This document shows, one piece after another, positions 11,501 to 23,886 of a DNA stretch of 64,000 bases. Where the stretch lies: contig NC_135251.1 of the NCBI RefSeq assembly GCF_964204865.1, positions 17,546,001 to 17,610,000 on the forward strand, given 5' to 3'. Origin of the DNA: Styela clava. Taxonomy: Eukaryota > Chordata > Ascidiacea > Stolidobranchia > Styelidae. A model generated the notes under the pieces. That model ran no database searches, was not told where the DNA came from, and was given only the letters and a program-made list of their open reading frames with translations. The translations under genes and the position numbers were made by a program. Position 1 is the stretch's first letter. Every line of letters begins with the position of its first letter.

Positions 11501-14500
11501 CTTGACAATATTGTGGCCTTCAGGTGAATTTTTGTGCTATTCATCTTTGTACTTCTCAAAAAGTGAAAAGAGAGAAAAGTTTCCAAGTTAAATAGTAGGA
11601 ATACTTCCGGTAACGTTATAATTATTACCAAGATAAATGCGGGCTAAAACATGACAACGTAACAGTTAATTTTATGATTAATTTGCAGTGGTGAGAAACT
11701 AGTCTTTTTTCGTAGTAGTACTTGACATTAGAATAGTTTTGACTGGAAGGATTTCAAACTGTTACCTTTGGCTTTTTTTCACCTGTCTTGCTTACAATAC
11801 CAGTGACAAAATACAGGGAAATAAAAGATCAGTATTATATTTTTGCGGAAAATATGCTATAGCAAGTTCTTCGTTAATGTAAAAATCGTTTATTCATAAA
11901 TGACATTTAAAACATACTTGACAGGAGTCCTGGGTGAAATATCAAGGAACGAAAATATTATAACAAACCTATGATCATTATGCAAAGCACAATTTTTTTA
12001 ATAATTTAGAACAGAGCTACAACATCGCGGAGATCTCGATCTTTCTAAATGTTTCATGTGCTTGAATGACGACACTGTGATTGCTTCAACAAGTGTTTGT
12101 GACGGAATAATAGATTGTCCGGATCTATCTGACGAATGTCTTTGTGATAAAAGTCGACCTAGCATTTGTGAACAAGTGATTTCATATGATGAAAATGTGA
12201 GAAAATACTGTTTTTAGTTTGTGTGCGGGTTTAGGAACATAGTACGCCGCATGATACTTATCTATGCCATCAGTACTGTAATATTGTTTGCATTTGTACT
12301 TGGCTAACCATATTCACTTAGCGTACTTGAACGTCTTATTTTAAAATCTAATAAACGTTTTTTTCGTTACTGTATGTTAAATTGTCTAATTTATTGTTAT
12401 TTACAGGGATTTCTTTCTATAACTATGGTTGCTCCACCAACTACAGAGACCGGACTTACCATGACATGGTATGTAGTACATCTAACTATTAGTGCTCTCG
12501 GGTATTTATATGTATTAGATTTATATTCTAAAATTCCGAGTACAAGAGTAATTATTGACAAAACTCCCCATTTAAAAAGCATATTCATTGTACTATTGGC
12601 AACAAATGACTTAAGGGCAAAACATAATAGCCCATACAGCGTAGTTTCTCACGTCATAAAGTAACCCTACTGTTTTACCTCACCAATGGCGCCAGTTCGT
12701 TTTCGCGATTACCCGATCTGCAACCTGTGGGTAAGACATCGCATTGCAGTTTTACTTGCCGCAGAATTACATTACCATACATTTTATGGGTTCAGTCTAT
12801 TCTAGAACTTAAAAGAGATGTCACTAAATTTCTATTAAATGTAATGGTGTATGATATCCATATCCCCAAGACCGAAATCCCGAACAATTTTTAATAAAAT
12901 TTTAAATACCAATTTTGGATACTTAAAGCTTGGCTTGGAAAGCACTAAATGAAGATAGTCAGATTTAACAAGCAATACCAAGCTTTTCATTCTAAATTAG
13001 CTTTCGAGAGTTGCAATATTGGTTGTTGCTGTCATTTAAATCGCACATCTTAAAGTTGCATGTACCAATATCGAAAATAACGTAGCGACAAGTAAGATAA
13101 ATTAACCACTGGCCTGGAAGCAATGCTAATCTGAAACAAATATATCGAATCTTATGTTCAACTCTGAAAAAATATTATTCCATAGATATAGGTAAGATTT
13201 CTTTGATTCACCTCAAATGTTGCGCAGTGTGAAAATGGCATGTTCCAAGTAGAAATTATAATTCTGAAACATTCGGGTTACCAGCCATAGAAAAATAGCG
13301 TTGAGTAGCAATGTTACTTAAACCTTAGACTTTAATAGGATACCAGATATCACCTAATACCTTTCAGTCAATCTTCATCTATAGAGCGCTGGAACAAATA
13401 TTGAAAGGAAATTTATTAGTCCCATCACTTATTCCACTTTCTTTCATTAAGGTTTTCAAGTGGAAAATACACAGATTGTAATGTTGGTAACGTGATTTGC
13501 GCAGGGGGAAATTGCATCAATCCAGAGTCAGTTTGTGACGGTACAATAGACTGCCGAGATGATGAAAAGTATAAACGCATATAAATTTATTTTGGTTTAA
13601 TATTTCTTTGCGTCAATAACCACTTTTATCTGTATATAAATTATTTTCATGTTTAGATACGACTTTTGCCGCGGAACTGTACCTTGTTCCAGCGCCATAA
13701 AATACGAAAAGAAATGCAGGTAGTTTAAACAATTGGGTAAATCAGTATGATGAATTATTTTTTTGAATAGAAACTAGTTGAATAAACAGTGAATTTGTGA
13801 GCGATCTTTGTACATTACCCGCTCGAACTTTATGACAGGTTCAAGTTCATCGGGGATAGTTATGTGCTGGACTCTTCACCGCTGTTGGGTCGTCACGTAA
13901 CCATAAACTAATACTATACGCGGCATGGTCTGGTAACCGGTAGAGAAACCGTGGTTTGCCATATGATAAAGCCGACTCATCCATTTCCTCTTCTCTGTGA
14001 TAAACGTAAAAATCTCATGTTAGAATACCCTAAAGAATTATCATGAGTACAGGGTGTGCTAGATTTGATATCGCGTTGGTAAGGTGCGACACCAACCACA
14101 AGGCTGATTATTTTATCACTTAGTTACTGGACTAATCTGCGAGTTAGAATCAATAGTTTTATTTTCATCGTTTTCCTCTCTTGAGAGATGAATAGGAAAT
14201 GGTGTCTCACATTAAAATTGCAATACTCACGTATACATAAAATTAAATAAAAACATTATCTTTATTCAGATGTTCTCGCGGTAGCCACACTTGTATAAAT
14301 ATTCATGGAGTAGCTTGTGACAGTGTGGCAGATTGCCATATTGGGCCACCTTCTTGGGGTTCTATTGTTTCTGCAACTCAAAATTCGTTTCCTGATGATG
14401 AGTGCGAAGCTAGCTGCTTTGAAACCTTTACAAATTTCACGTGTATTCATGAATCAATACAATTGGTAGGGGTTCCAGAGGCATATATCCCATGCGAACA

Positions 14501-17500
14501 TCATTTGGAATTGGATGCCAACGAAAGTATAATAATAACCAAGGTAAGCATCAATTTTTGAAGTATATATTACTTGGTTACTTTGTTCAAAAGATGAGAT
14601 ATCTAATGCAATTTACTCACCAGATATTGCTATATTACTGTCAATACTAGACAGAAATATCAAAACCGATAAATTAGCGAAGTAGGTGAAGATGTAACTG
14701 ATTCCCCGGTTATATGGATTTGAGTGAGCGGAAATCCTATTTATCAACAAATGCCTTTCATTTTATTAAATAACTATGGTATATATAGACTATAGAGTCT
14801 GAATATTTATTTTTGTATGTAAAATATTTTGTTCTGTTGTTTAGCATCTGGAATCGAAGTTTGTCTGTGATGGAAGACTACATTGTCAACAGGGGGATGA
14901 CGAAAAAAATTGTGATAGATTCTTGTGTGATGGGAAAGAGGAAGGTGTTATAAGTATAGAGTATGACGAGGCACGACAATTTATTTCTTTGTGTATCTAA
15001 ACATAGATTTACTTTACGCTATATTCTTTTGTCCAAATCTTTGCAATACATAACTTGATTCCCTATTGTAAACATAGATTTTCTAAACAGTCATTTTCAG
15101 AGTGTTATATCCAGCCATATTTCAATAATTATTGGACACGAAATGGACCTATACTTTGTTGTGTTATAATGTTGTTGTTCTTGGTATTCCTTCCTTGTTG
15201 TTATAACAAAAATCGTCTTTTTTATTCGAACACTGGACCAATTGCATTGAAATTTTTAGTGGTTAAAGATTGTTATTGTTGCAGAGGGCTATTACTTTTA
15301 TTTATTACAAAAAGTTCTGTGGGCTCTATGAGATTTGTTTCTCTTTGAGTGATGACGTCATCAAAATCAAAAACTGCCCACCTTGTGGCGGTTTAGTGGT
15401 CAGTCGAAGGGGGGTAGAGTTCTGAATTACATCCCGTTTGGGGGTATATTTCGCCATGGAATTTAATCAAATTTAAACGGCTCGGTTTTTAGGCCAGAGA
15501 AAATTTGAATTCGTTTTATATAAACACATTACACATTCAAAATCATGCTTTACATGTAAAACAACTCATGTAGTAAATTAAAGATAATTTATTTGAGCAA
15601 CGATTTCATATTATTTAGGTATGTGATGGAATTGAACATTGTAAAAATGGTTCAGATGAATCGATAGAACTTTGTGCGGGAAAGAGATTTCATTGTCCTG
15701 CTCTAGGAGGAAAAAAGGTTAATGAAATATCGCAGTATTACATTTTCATAGTATTTTGATTAAAACCAAACAAAACTTTCAACATATAGTTTTGGCAGTA
15801 AACCTAAGTTGACTTAGGCGATTTTTCGTGAAGAATTTCCAATTCTATAATTTAGATCCTGTTTTACAGCGATTTATGTGTTAGCTTGCCACTGATAACG
15901 CCGAAATATCATTCATCGACATTAAATCTAAATAACATGATTTATAATCAAACTTATTCGTGTCAGCTATATGGAGTACAAAATCTGACATAAAACCTTC
16001 ATATCAGACGTGGTGCATTCGAATAACGCAGTTAAGGTCACTTTGTCCTTGGGCCGAATCATTTCATGCATGACTAAAGTTCCGCTACTATGTTGTTACC
16101 GCCATATTCACCTACAGCGTCACTGCTTTCTATTCAAAAGGAATTATGGAGCAATAAAAACCTGATATTGTTAACTTAAGCAATAATGTTTGACTAAACC
16201 TTTTGGACAGTTATATTTACTTAACATTTTTGTAACAAGATTTCTGTTACTGTTTTAATAGATCCATCACCATAGGATTGTGTACCCATCGTTTGCTGTT
16301 TATGTCAAACTAATTATATTAAAATATTATATTCGAAGGTTAGCATCGATGTTGGATTGAAATGCGATTTTTTGATAGCTTGTGATGACGAAACAGATGA
16401 AATGAACTGCACTGATGGACGATTTTACTGTGAAAATAAAAAGCCATTATTTGTTCTGGCAAGGCAGGTAAAAATCATCTATAATATGAAAAGCTTCGGA
16501 TTAACGCGACGTTACTTAGATGTTACTGGATTACCGTGGTGGGCACAGAATTTATGGCACTCGACTCCACAATGCCAGGAAATTTTAAATTAATTATTGC
16601 AGAATTTGCGTCAGTAATTAGTTGATATATTATCCGTTATTTGTAAGGACACTTTAAGTTTATTTTATATTCCGGCTGTAGCACATAGGTTCTTCAAGAG
16701 CATTTTTCTTATTTGGTGCATGCATTTTCAGAGATTTGATGGTCGTGGTGACTGCACAGATTGGAGTGATGAATGTCCAACAATTGACCAATCAACTTCA
16801 ACTGATGGTTTTTCGTCAAGATATGAACTCATTGCAAATCCTATATTACGGGCTGTTGTGTGGATCATGGGGTTGTTATCTCTTGGTGGAAATGGGGTAT
16901 GTATTTGTATATATATATATATATATGTGAAAATAATTAGGAGAACAGAGAAGAACATAAAATTAACCACAACCAGACACATATTGATCACTAAATGAAT
17001 TGCACTCGCGAAGTTGTAGAACTCGCAACAGTCGCAAGTACATACGTCAGTTCAGTTCACTAATTATCGAAATCAATTAAGATTAGAATTCGTGAAGTAT
17101 GTATTATTAGTTTAGTAAACAATTCCATTTTCATTTTTCTCGTTGTCTAGGTTGTTATTTTCCATGAAGCAAGAAGACTGAGGAATAGCAACAGAAAATT
17201 GACAGCCATTGTAATAGCAAATAGATTGCTGATTTTAAATCTGGCCTTCTCCGACGTCATCATGGGAATATATCTTCTATCGCTTGGGATTGCTGGCCTC
17301 GCCATGCAGGTATAAAAACTCTTTGCCAATACTAAACCAAACTAAGTCTTCACCTTAATGCGATATGTCTCATCATGTATTATCTGATATTATCGACATT
17401 TATTTTGTAGGGCGTATACTGTTCTAAAGACTTGATTTGGAGATCAAGTACAGCATGCACGACATTGGGAATTCTGTCTGTTATTTCAAGTGAAACTTCG

Positions 17501-20016
17501 GTTATAACAATGGTTCTGCTGACTAGCTGTCGGCTTTACGCAATTTTTCAAGTGAGCATTATAATCTTCTTATGATTTATTCAGATATGAATTAGACTCG
17601 GAGAAGTTATCCGAAATCAGATTTAAGGATGTTCTACGTTGACTAATTACTGCATTTATTCATTTCCAGCCATTTAAATCATCTCGTCACCCCAAAAAGA
17701 AAACAGTGTCTTTGATGATCATGATAGCTTGGACGATATCATTTTTAATCGCCATACTACCGCTTTCTACACATTTGTCTGGAATGTTTGTCAGTCACGC
17801 AGAATTTGAATATTCTCCATACTCTTCAAACGCAACAGTCACATTGGATGAGACTAAATCACTTTTTACAAGGCTGTTGACATATGATCTCAAGCCCAAC
17901 ATGACGTTTCCAGGTAAGTTGCCTTGTTAATCCGCCGAAAGAACAAGCTTACTTTTGGTATTTGAAGCTAATAATGTCACAGGTTAACACGAACATGAGG
18001 TTTTGAGGTATACTAATCTATACGGAATTTTTTTCTTCAAGAGACAAATATTTAATGTCATACATGGGTGATCTCATATGATAAGCAATTCATTCACATT
18101 ACATTTATTCTCACAATTTAGTACGAAGTTGTGTAAAATATACACTGTATATTGTGCCCTGATCAAATCTCGTCTGGTATTACGTTTTCTCGCGGACTTG
18201 TATAACAATTTTGATATAACAAATTCCTTTTTTGTAAATCTCGGTATCAGATATTGGAAGCATCGTCCATCTCTGCAATAGTTGGTAGTACCTCCCATTT
18301 TTAATTTAAAAATCATGAATAAAAATTATGTATGTGGATTTAAACTTGCCAAATTTATTCAACTATCATTAGAATGCCGATTTACACTTTTTGCGAGACA
18401 GCTTGTAGGTTGAGAGTTTGTATTTGAATTTAGTAGCTTTGTGTATCAATAAAACAGCATTTTCATGAAAATCCGTTTTTTTTATGACAGATAAATTTTC
18501 CATGAAAAATTTCCAGTCATGGCAAGACATTGAATCCGAATCAATCAAATATTTTCTTCATGAACATTTCAAGATTCAAAAGAAGTTTGGGTAAATACGT
18601 TGTTGATTTCTCATTCCCGTATGTAATCTGTTCCTCATCAACCGCCGCAAAAATCGGCTTTTACGAACGTGACATTCAAGTGAAAAAAATCAAATAGTTA
18701 GTTTCTCCTTTTACCTTTTTTGTTTCACTTTCGATGTTCCACCTACTTCATTTATATGGAAGCGTTCCTCTTACTCATCGTAATCATATATATTAATATT
18801 ATATCATATTTCAGGTTTATTTAGAGAACTTGTGACATATTTACATGTTTATATCTGTAGGAGCGTATGTAAATAATTAAGTTTCATGTGTATTTTAAAC
18901 TTCAGATTCTCCCCGGATCAAATCTGTTGACGTGAATATTTCTCTTTCTCTTTTATACGATTGCATCAATTGTACTTACAACTTAGACGTAGTGAGCTAC
19001 TAAAATTTGAAATGATCAGACTTTTCCTGATCCGACATAGCCTATCAAATTTGCTACAGCGTGGGTCTTGAAGCCGAGAGCTCTGGCACAAATTATCTAT
19101 ATCCATTAGAAAAGCTCACTACAACCACAGACCCAATGTCTGCACAAGTCATTTTTACGATTTCCAAATATTTTTCAGCCCGAGCATTGGTATTTTTGCG
19201 CTTAAAGAATTACCTATGTTATGAAGAAAAAATTTCTAATATCCGACCTCTTTGCAAACAGCAGTTTTCACTAATTTCGTTTGCCAACAATTCGATAGAC
19301 CATATCAATTGCTTTTGCGCCATTTGGCAATCACTTCCTGGCGTTTATTGTACCAAATACATGATTTAGGACATCGAATAATTAGGATACCAAATAATTT
19401 TGTCTTTTATCCTGTCACTTTTCTAGATATTATAGTGTCGACAGCGTTTGCATTCCGAAATTTTTCGTAACCAAAGATGATCGGGCTTGGCCTTTTTCTT
19501 TCTTTGTTAACCTTTTCAACTTTTGTGCGTTCGTCTTCGTTGCATCATCTTACGTTGCAATTTATGTCGAGTCAAGAGAAGGGTCAAAGATCAGAAGAAC
19601 TGCATCACGTGCGGAGAAAGACGATGGAAATAGATGTATGCATTACTTTAGGTTTCTTTTCATTTGGTTGCTAATATCGAAGATTTTTATTGAAAACATT
19701 TTACTGTTTTTCAGCCTTGCAACGAAAAATTCTCCGACTCATCATAACAGACTTCTGTTGTTGGATACCAATCTGTATCCTGGCCTTCTGCAAACTAGGA
19801 GGAGCAAATGTTTCAAATACTGCATATGTCGTCGCAGCAATCGTGCTTCTACCGATTAACAGTGCACTGAATCCAGTTCTGTATTCAGACCTGCCAGATG
19901 CTTTATATAAAAAGCTAAGCCAAAAATTCCATGGAATTGTGAACTTGCCAAGTTCTCGTTCTACCATGTCGACCGTCGTAAATGGACAAACAGACATAGA
20001 AGATAGCAAATTGTGA
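8579..20016 (+). CDS. LDLa-module, LGR/relaxin-receptor-type seven-transmembrane receptor (19 exons)
   Basis: Predicted 969-residue plasma-membrane receptor. Exons: 8579-8660, 8846-8978, 9580-9709, 10060-10280, 12010-12196, 12407-12468, 13461-13568, 13657-13719, 14270-14543, 14845-14946, 15619-15717, 16339-16467, 16732-16896, 17151-17309, 17411-17551, 17670-17913, 18491-18590, 19427-19635, 19715-20016. All phases close in one frame. The ATG at 8579 opens a signal peptide (MKLTIIWIIVHYILTA). Residues ~170-555 hold about eight LDLa or LDLa-like modules, e.g. SVCDGTIDC, VCDGIEHCKNGSDE and CTDWSDEC. TM1 has GNGVVIF, TM2 NLAFSD, TM3 ends TSCRLYAI, TM6 has TDFCCWIP (881-888) and TM7 NSALNPVLY (918-926), as in LGR/relaxin-type receptors. 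No leucine-rich repeats lie between the LDLa block and TM1. The 5' exons (residues 28-115) are Cys-rich but unassigned. The exon 10 donor is weak (gttata). Ligand unknown. Confidence 0.85.
10604..10680. repeat. Short dispersed repeat in intron 4 of the receptor
   Basis: A ~35-base block with cattatcagaaactcgccc and gggcagcaga is found again in opposite orientation at about 615-650, inside the receptor pseudogene. The neighbourhood is unusually GC-rich (gcccctgcccgcgggcc). It is probably a fragment of a dispersed element; no ends or target duplication were identified. Confidence 0.5.
11318..11415. repeat. Degenerate T/G-rich minisatellite in intron 4
   Basis: Three or four imperfect copies of a unit of about 30 bases with the core gagttttttggtgtttttt, followed by acgtgct, ctgctcg or atgcatg variants. 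No protein-coding signal. Confidence 0.5.
13800..14005 (+). mobile_element. SINE-like element in intron 8 of the receptor
   Basis: Sequence around 13920-13985 (catggtctggtaaccg, then gtttgccatatgataaagcc) matches, in opposite orientation, the SINE-like body in the last intron of the array genes (24235-24530). Upstream aggttcaagttc at about 13838 resembles a tRNA B box. The ends are undefined and the copy is diverged. Confidence 0.5.
16906..16926. repeat. (TA)n microsatellite in receptor intron 13
   Basis: About ten TA dinucleotides start right after the exon 13 donor (gtatgt at 16897). It is a simple-sequence tract near a splice site and likely length-polymorphic. Confidence 0.8.
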
Positions 20017-20284
20017 AATCACTGCTGGTTTTATCTATAATGGTTTCGAAACGCAGACATGGAAGTCAGTACATTAACAGAAACGTTTATTGTTACTCGA
20101 CTGATTTGGTCATAAATTTTTTTATTCCGATGATATTATTTTGTACGTTATTGCTTTTTTTCTTATAAAATTAAACCACGGATCTCTCGTGGATCCTGTA
20201 TCTCCTGTTGATAGTATATACATCTACCTCTACAAAACTTTGCTACCTCAGAACATTGGTGATTCACTATATTACACGGTGTGA

Positions 20285-20290
20285 AATAAA
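20285..20290 (+). promoter_or_regulatory. Candidate polyadenylation signal of the receptor gene
   Basis: Canonical aataaa about 270 bases after the receptor stop codon, the first clear one downstream. No transcript evidence. Confidence 0.45.
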
Positions 20291-20529
20291 ACTCAATTTG
20301 ATTGGCAAGTCAGGATCCAACTGATTGGGGGTATCGTATCTGCTATGCAGTAAAAAAGTTAGGCAGGTAGTTGAGTTTAAAATAAAAATTTTGCGCAGAA
20401 TTTGGTACAAGGTATATCGCGTGCGACACATAAGATCAGCTAACAAATCTTAATAGTAACGATCCTTAAACAAAGATTTGCTTTAACTTATTTAGGTTGT
20501 CAGTTCACTTCTATTCATATATACTTAAC

Positions 20530-21115
20530 TATCACGCATACCTTCAGCCGAAGTCACCAAATCCTCATATGAAATTGCTCTTCCCCAGCATGAATGGCAA
20601 CATCCAATCCACTCTTTGTGGAACTTGAGTGACTTATACCATAAGAGGAATGCGTGCAGTTGCAGCAAGGTATTAGGATACAGTCTTTTGGTAGTAGATT
20701 GAAAAGGGTTTGATATAAAACATTGAAGACGCCAATTTGGTATTTACGTGACTGCAATAGATTATTAGCTTTGTTTTGAATGATGATATCAAAAATATTT
20801 GTCAAATTTGTAATTGCTGAGACTTCTATAAATCGTGTTCCAGTGCAAGAATGACTCATATATAGTAAAGTTATGCATGGCGAAATTGGAATGATGAAAC
20901 GAAGAATTTTTGAGCACTCATTGGGAAACATTCTGAATTTTCTTTCTCATAGAATTCATCCGCTAAGACTTGGTTTCCTCGCTTGCGACTCCAACCTAGT
21001 GCTGAACTTAGTTTTTCCCGGTCGCCTGGGTCAAATTTTGAATGATATATTTCTTGGACCCTTTTTCTGCGTAATGCTCGACATATGTGTCACCATCCTC
21101 CTTCAAGTCCATATC
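20530..21115 (-). pseudogene. Frameshifted coding remnant, identity unknown
   Basis: On the - strand, open blocks with coding-like composition follow one another in different frames. 21115-21008 reads MDLKEDGDTYVEHYAEKGSK onward to a stop. The next block continues with LGWSRKRGNQVLADEFYEK. A third is a 125-codon frame (20931-20554) with FIEVSAITNLTNIFDIII. A fourth frame near 20560-20660 reads WYKSLKFHKEWIGCC. The alternation of plausible frames without splice sites suggests a decayed intronless gene or transposon protein. I do not recognise the family. Confidence 0.4.
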
Positions 21116-21545
21116 GTGGCATATCGAGTGGTTTCAAGGTCAGCCGTCTGAAGTTATCATCACATGCATTATGCAACTATTCAGGTATGAACACTTGTTA
21201 CGTGCTTGTTTTAGTACCATATGTATCGCTCTTGCTCGGATCACCAGACAACAGCAGTAAAAAACATTAGAGTTAGACGGTTGATAGAAAAAAAAAATGG
21301 AGTTGTTTAGTCTTTACAGTGATACAAATTTTTATAAAGGCAAATAAAAATATTTTGCGACTTCTTCATATCCTGCCGTGGTTATGATTTTGATTTTTCT
21401 TTATTTCCAAGCAATTTCAATATCCTACTAAATTAAATCCCATGTTCCTGAGTTTGTTTGATAATTTAATCCCTTCATAAACCATGGATCAGCGATGTCT
21501 AGTCCGCGGGAGGATTTGCTGCCGTATCTCAACTATACTATAAAC

Positions 21546-22355
21546 CAGTGGTCGGCAACCTTTTTCAAGTGACGGACCGGTAAAGCCTGACCAAACTTTC
21601 GGTGGTCCACCTTTATACAAACGGACTAAGCCTATGCAATAAATTATACACATTAGGAAATTCATGTTGACAATATACTAAAAAACGAAAGTGATGCTAT
21701 TTGATGCGATATCTGTATTTGTTTGCTGGCCATTAACTGTTCCCATATGGTCGACATTGACGCACTACATCCAGACTACTTTGATATTTCCTTTTTGTAG
21801 TTGTCATTATCAATATTGAAAACCAGGCCTCACATTAATAAGATTTCGGGAAAGGTACCGATGCCTATAGTGTAAACCTTCTGACTCTGGTCTGGGTATT
21901 GATTGATGTTTGTTTTGCCAAAACTATTTTTGCCCGATGTGCTAACTTTATGATTATCCGGATTCTGAAGTATAAAATTAGCACTGACTAGGCATGGCCG
22001 GTTAGCAATGAGCCAGTAGTGAAGTAGTCACGTTCTTAGCGAGAATTATTTTGTTGCAGATATCTTATATATACCTAATGAGCATATATGCTCATCGCTT
22101 GTACGGACTGATGAGAAACATTCTTTTAGGGGCGTAGTGGAAACAATTGACCCAGCATTATTGCGACATACTAACATAGCAATTGTTTGTGAATTGTTTG
22201 TCTGGTTGGCTGTTGTTTATTAATCGTAGGGTTTGTGTTTATATTGTAGAAATTTTATTACGGTCTTGTCTGTTTTTGTGTCACCTCTCTGCGGACCGAC
22301 GGTAACCTTTCCGCGGACCGGCGCTGGGCCGCGGCCCGGTGGTTGCCGACCGCTG
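21546..22355. mobile_element. hAT-like element, 810 bp, with perfect 8-bp target duplication
   Basis: The left end cagtggtcggcaacc and right end ggttgccgaccgctg are perfect 15-base inverted repeats. The target duplication ctataaac is present at 21538-21545 and 22356-22363. GC-rich ends (gcggaccggcgctggg) flank an AT-rich interior with no transposase frame, so the element is non-autonomous. It is a different family from the cagggc elements at 2688 and 5769. Confidence 0.92.
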
Positions 22356-22934
22356 CTATAAACCATATAATGAAATTTAGGAGTGAATCTAAGCGTATCT
22401 CGAATGCAAAAACCTTCTTGTATTTGTATTTTCACTATTACACAAAAATCACGCAATCGAAGCATATTATGAGCTTGATGGCACAGAAACAAGGGTTCTG
22501 TTAGGCATACGTCTAAAACAACAAGAGAGGACGAAATTCGACAATACCGAAAAACTATAAAAAATGTATTTTTTATTCGAGTTAACGGCATGGCCGTACT
22601 TTATAAATCTTTATCGACCTTCAAGTGTTAGATATTTGAAAAAACTTTTCGAGTTCACGCGCAATAAATGTACGGGGAAAAAGGAGCCGACAAGCGAAAA
22701 GTTGATTTATTATCGCTGAAAAGCGGTTTAAAGCAACACCAAAATGCTTTACTTAGTCCAATTACAAATATCAAAAACTAACTGTTTGTTTGAATCTTTC
22801 TTATTTCTAAAAAATGTCAAATATTACTGACCAATTACGTGGGACAGCATCAAAGATTCCATTCGATAATAAAAAAATGTGGAAATGACACTAAAGGTTT
22901 CGCTATAGAGGGAAAATAAACTCCCATGCTTGTA

Positions 22935-23045
22935 TATATTAGGACCGTGGGTGTCGCTGTTGGATAACCAGTATTGGTTCGCTGCGACTTTCTTCCCCAC
23001 TAAAACTGTGTAATTATCATTTCTAGTAATTTGTACTCGAGTGAT
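22935..23045. repeat. Second copy of the repeat at the left end of the window
   Basis: Matches 1-110 with scattered changes. It lies just left of the first array unit, so the same sequence borders both the orphan exon at 119-444 and the array. Confidence 0.6.
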
Positions 23046-23129
23046 TCGTCTATATTGTATTTCTTCTTGAAACCATTTATTTTTCACATTCGTCATATTC
23101 CACTAAATTAAACTCCAATTCGTGGTATA

Positions 23130-23886
23130 ATGTGTGACCCCAGGCAAAACTGTAATGTAATTCGGAACCCCAGAAGGCATTTGTGTTGAAAATGGCTGCC
23201 CTGGAGTAATGGCACAATTTGCTACATTGCGGCTTTCGTATTTTGCGCACTATCGTTGCATATTACCATTTTGTTTAATTCCTAAACTGCCTGGGTGTTT
23301 TTGTCAAATTTGTGACACCAAAAAACGAATAACGTACACTGATATCTCTGGATTGACCGTTCGATCAACGTTGGAATCAGAATTTATTATCAAAGATATT
23401 TATGTTTTCAAATTTGTATCCTTGTTGGCGACTTTTTGACTATATCCACCGGGACCTCTACCAATTTTATACACGACCTAACACAAGTCAAACGCGTTTT
23501 ATTGAAAAAACTAATGCGTTACGCTTATATTTACGAAATTCAAATTTAACACATGATGAAAATAATACAATACTTAAATGCTCATGCACACGGATACGAA
23601 AGTTAATTGGCACCATTTTTTTCGTACGTTAGCAACATCTGAAGCAGTCTACAAAATTTGAAAACTTATCAAAATAAACAACATATTTTATCTACTGTAC
23701 TGATAACAATTGCTGCAAAACTAAACATTTGAAACGCGATTCAGTAGTGAAAATGAGAAAACTAATCGATTTAGTGTTTGATATTGAGCCAAAAGTTGGC
23801 TTTATCTTTCAGTAAAATTTTGTAAATCCTGTAAAGGCTTTTCTCGGTCGTTTGTAAGCCTATTCAATGTCGAATAGCATGGATTC
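23130..23886 (-). repeat. 3' flank of array gene A0, shared by all array copies
   Basis: Homologous to 30436-31167, 42697-43428 and 54959-55692, and in its inner part also to 28670-29160. It holds the presumed 3' untranslated region of A0; tttatt at 23498-23503 is an aataaa on the - strand, ~385 bases past the stop. Left of ~23790 it differs from the later A copies, which marks the left edge of the near-identical 12.26-kb block. Confidence 0.65.

Noticed and set aside
15055-15348. 97-codon open frame on the + strand in receptor intron 10
   Set aside because: It contains repeated Cys/Leu-rich low-complexity coding without splice phases compatible with exons 10 and 11, and no homology to LDLa or LRR.
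19701-20009. Long open frame antisense to the last receptor exon
   Set aside because: Shadow of the TM6-TM7 exon, whose + strand carries TDFCCWIP and NSALNPVLY.
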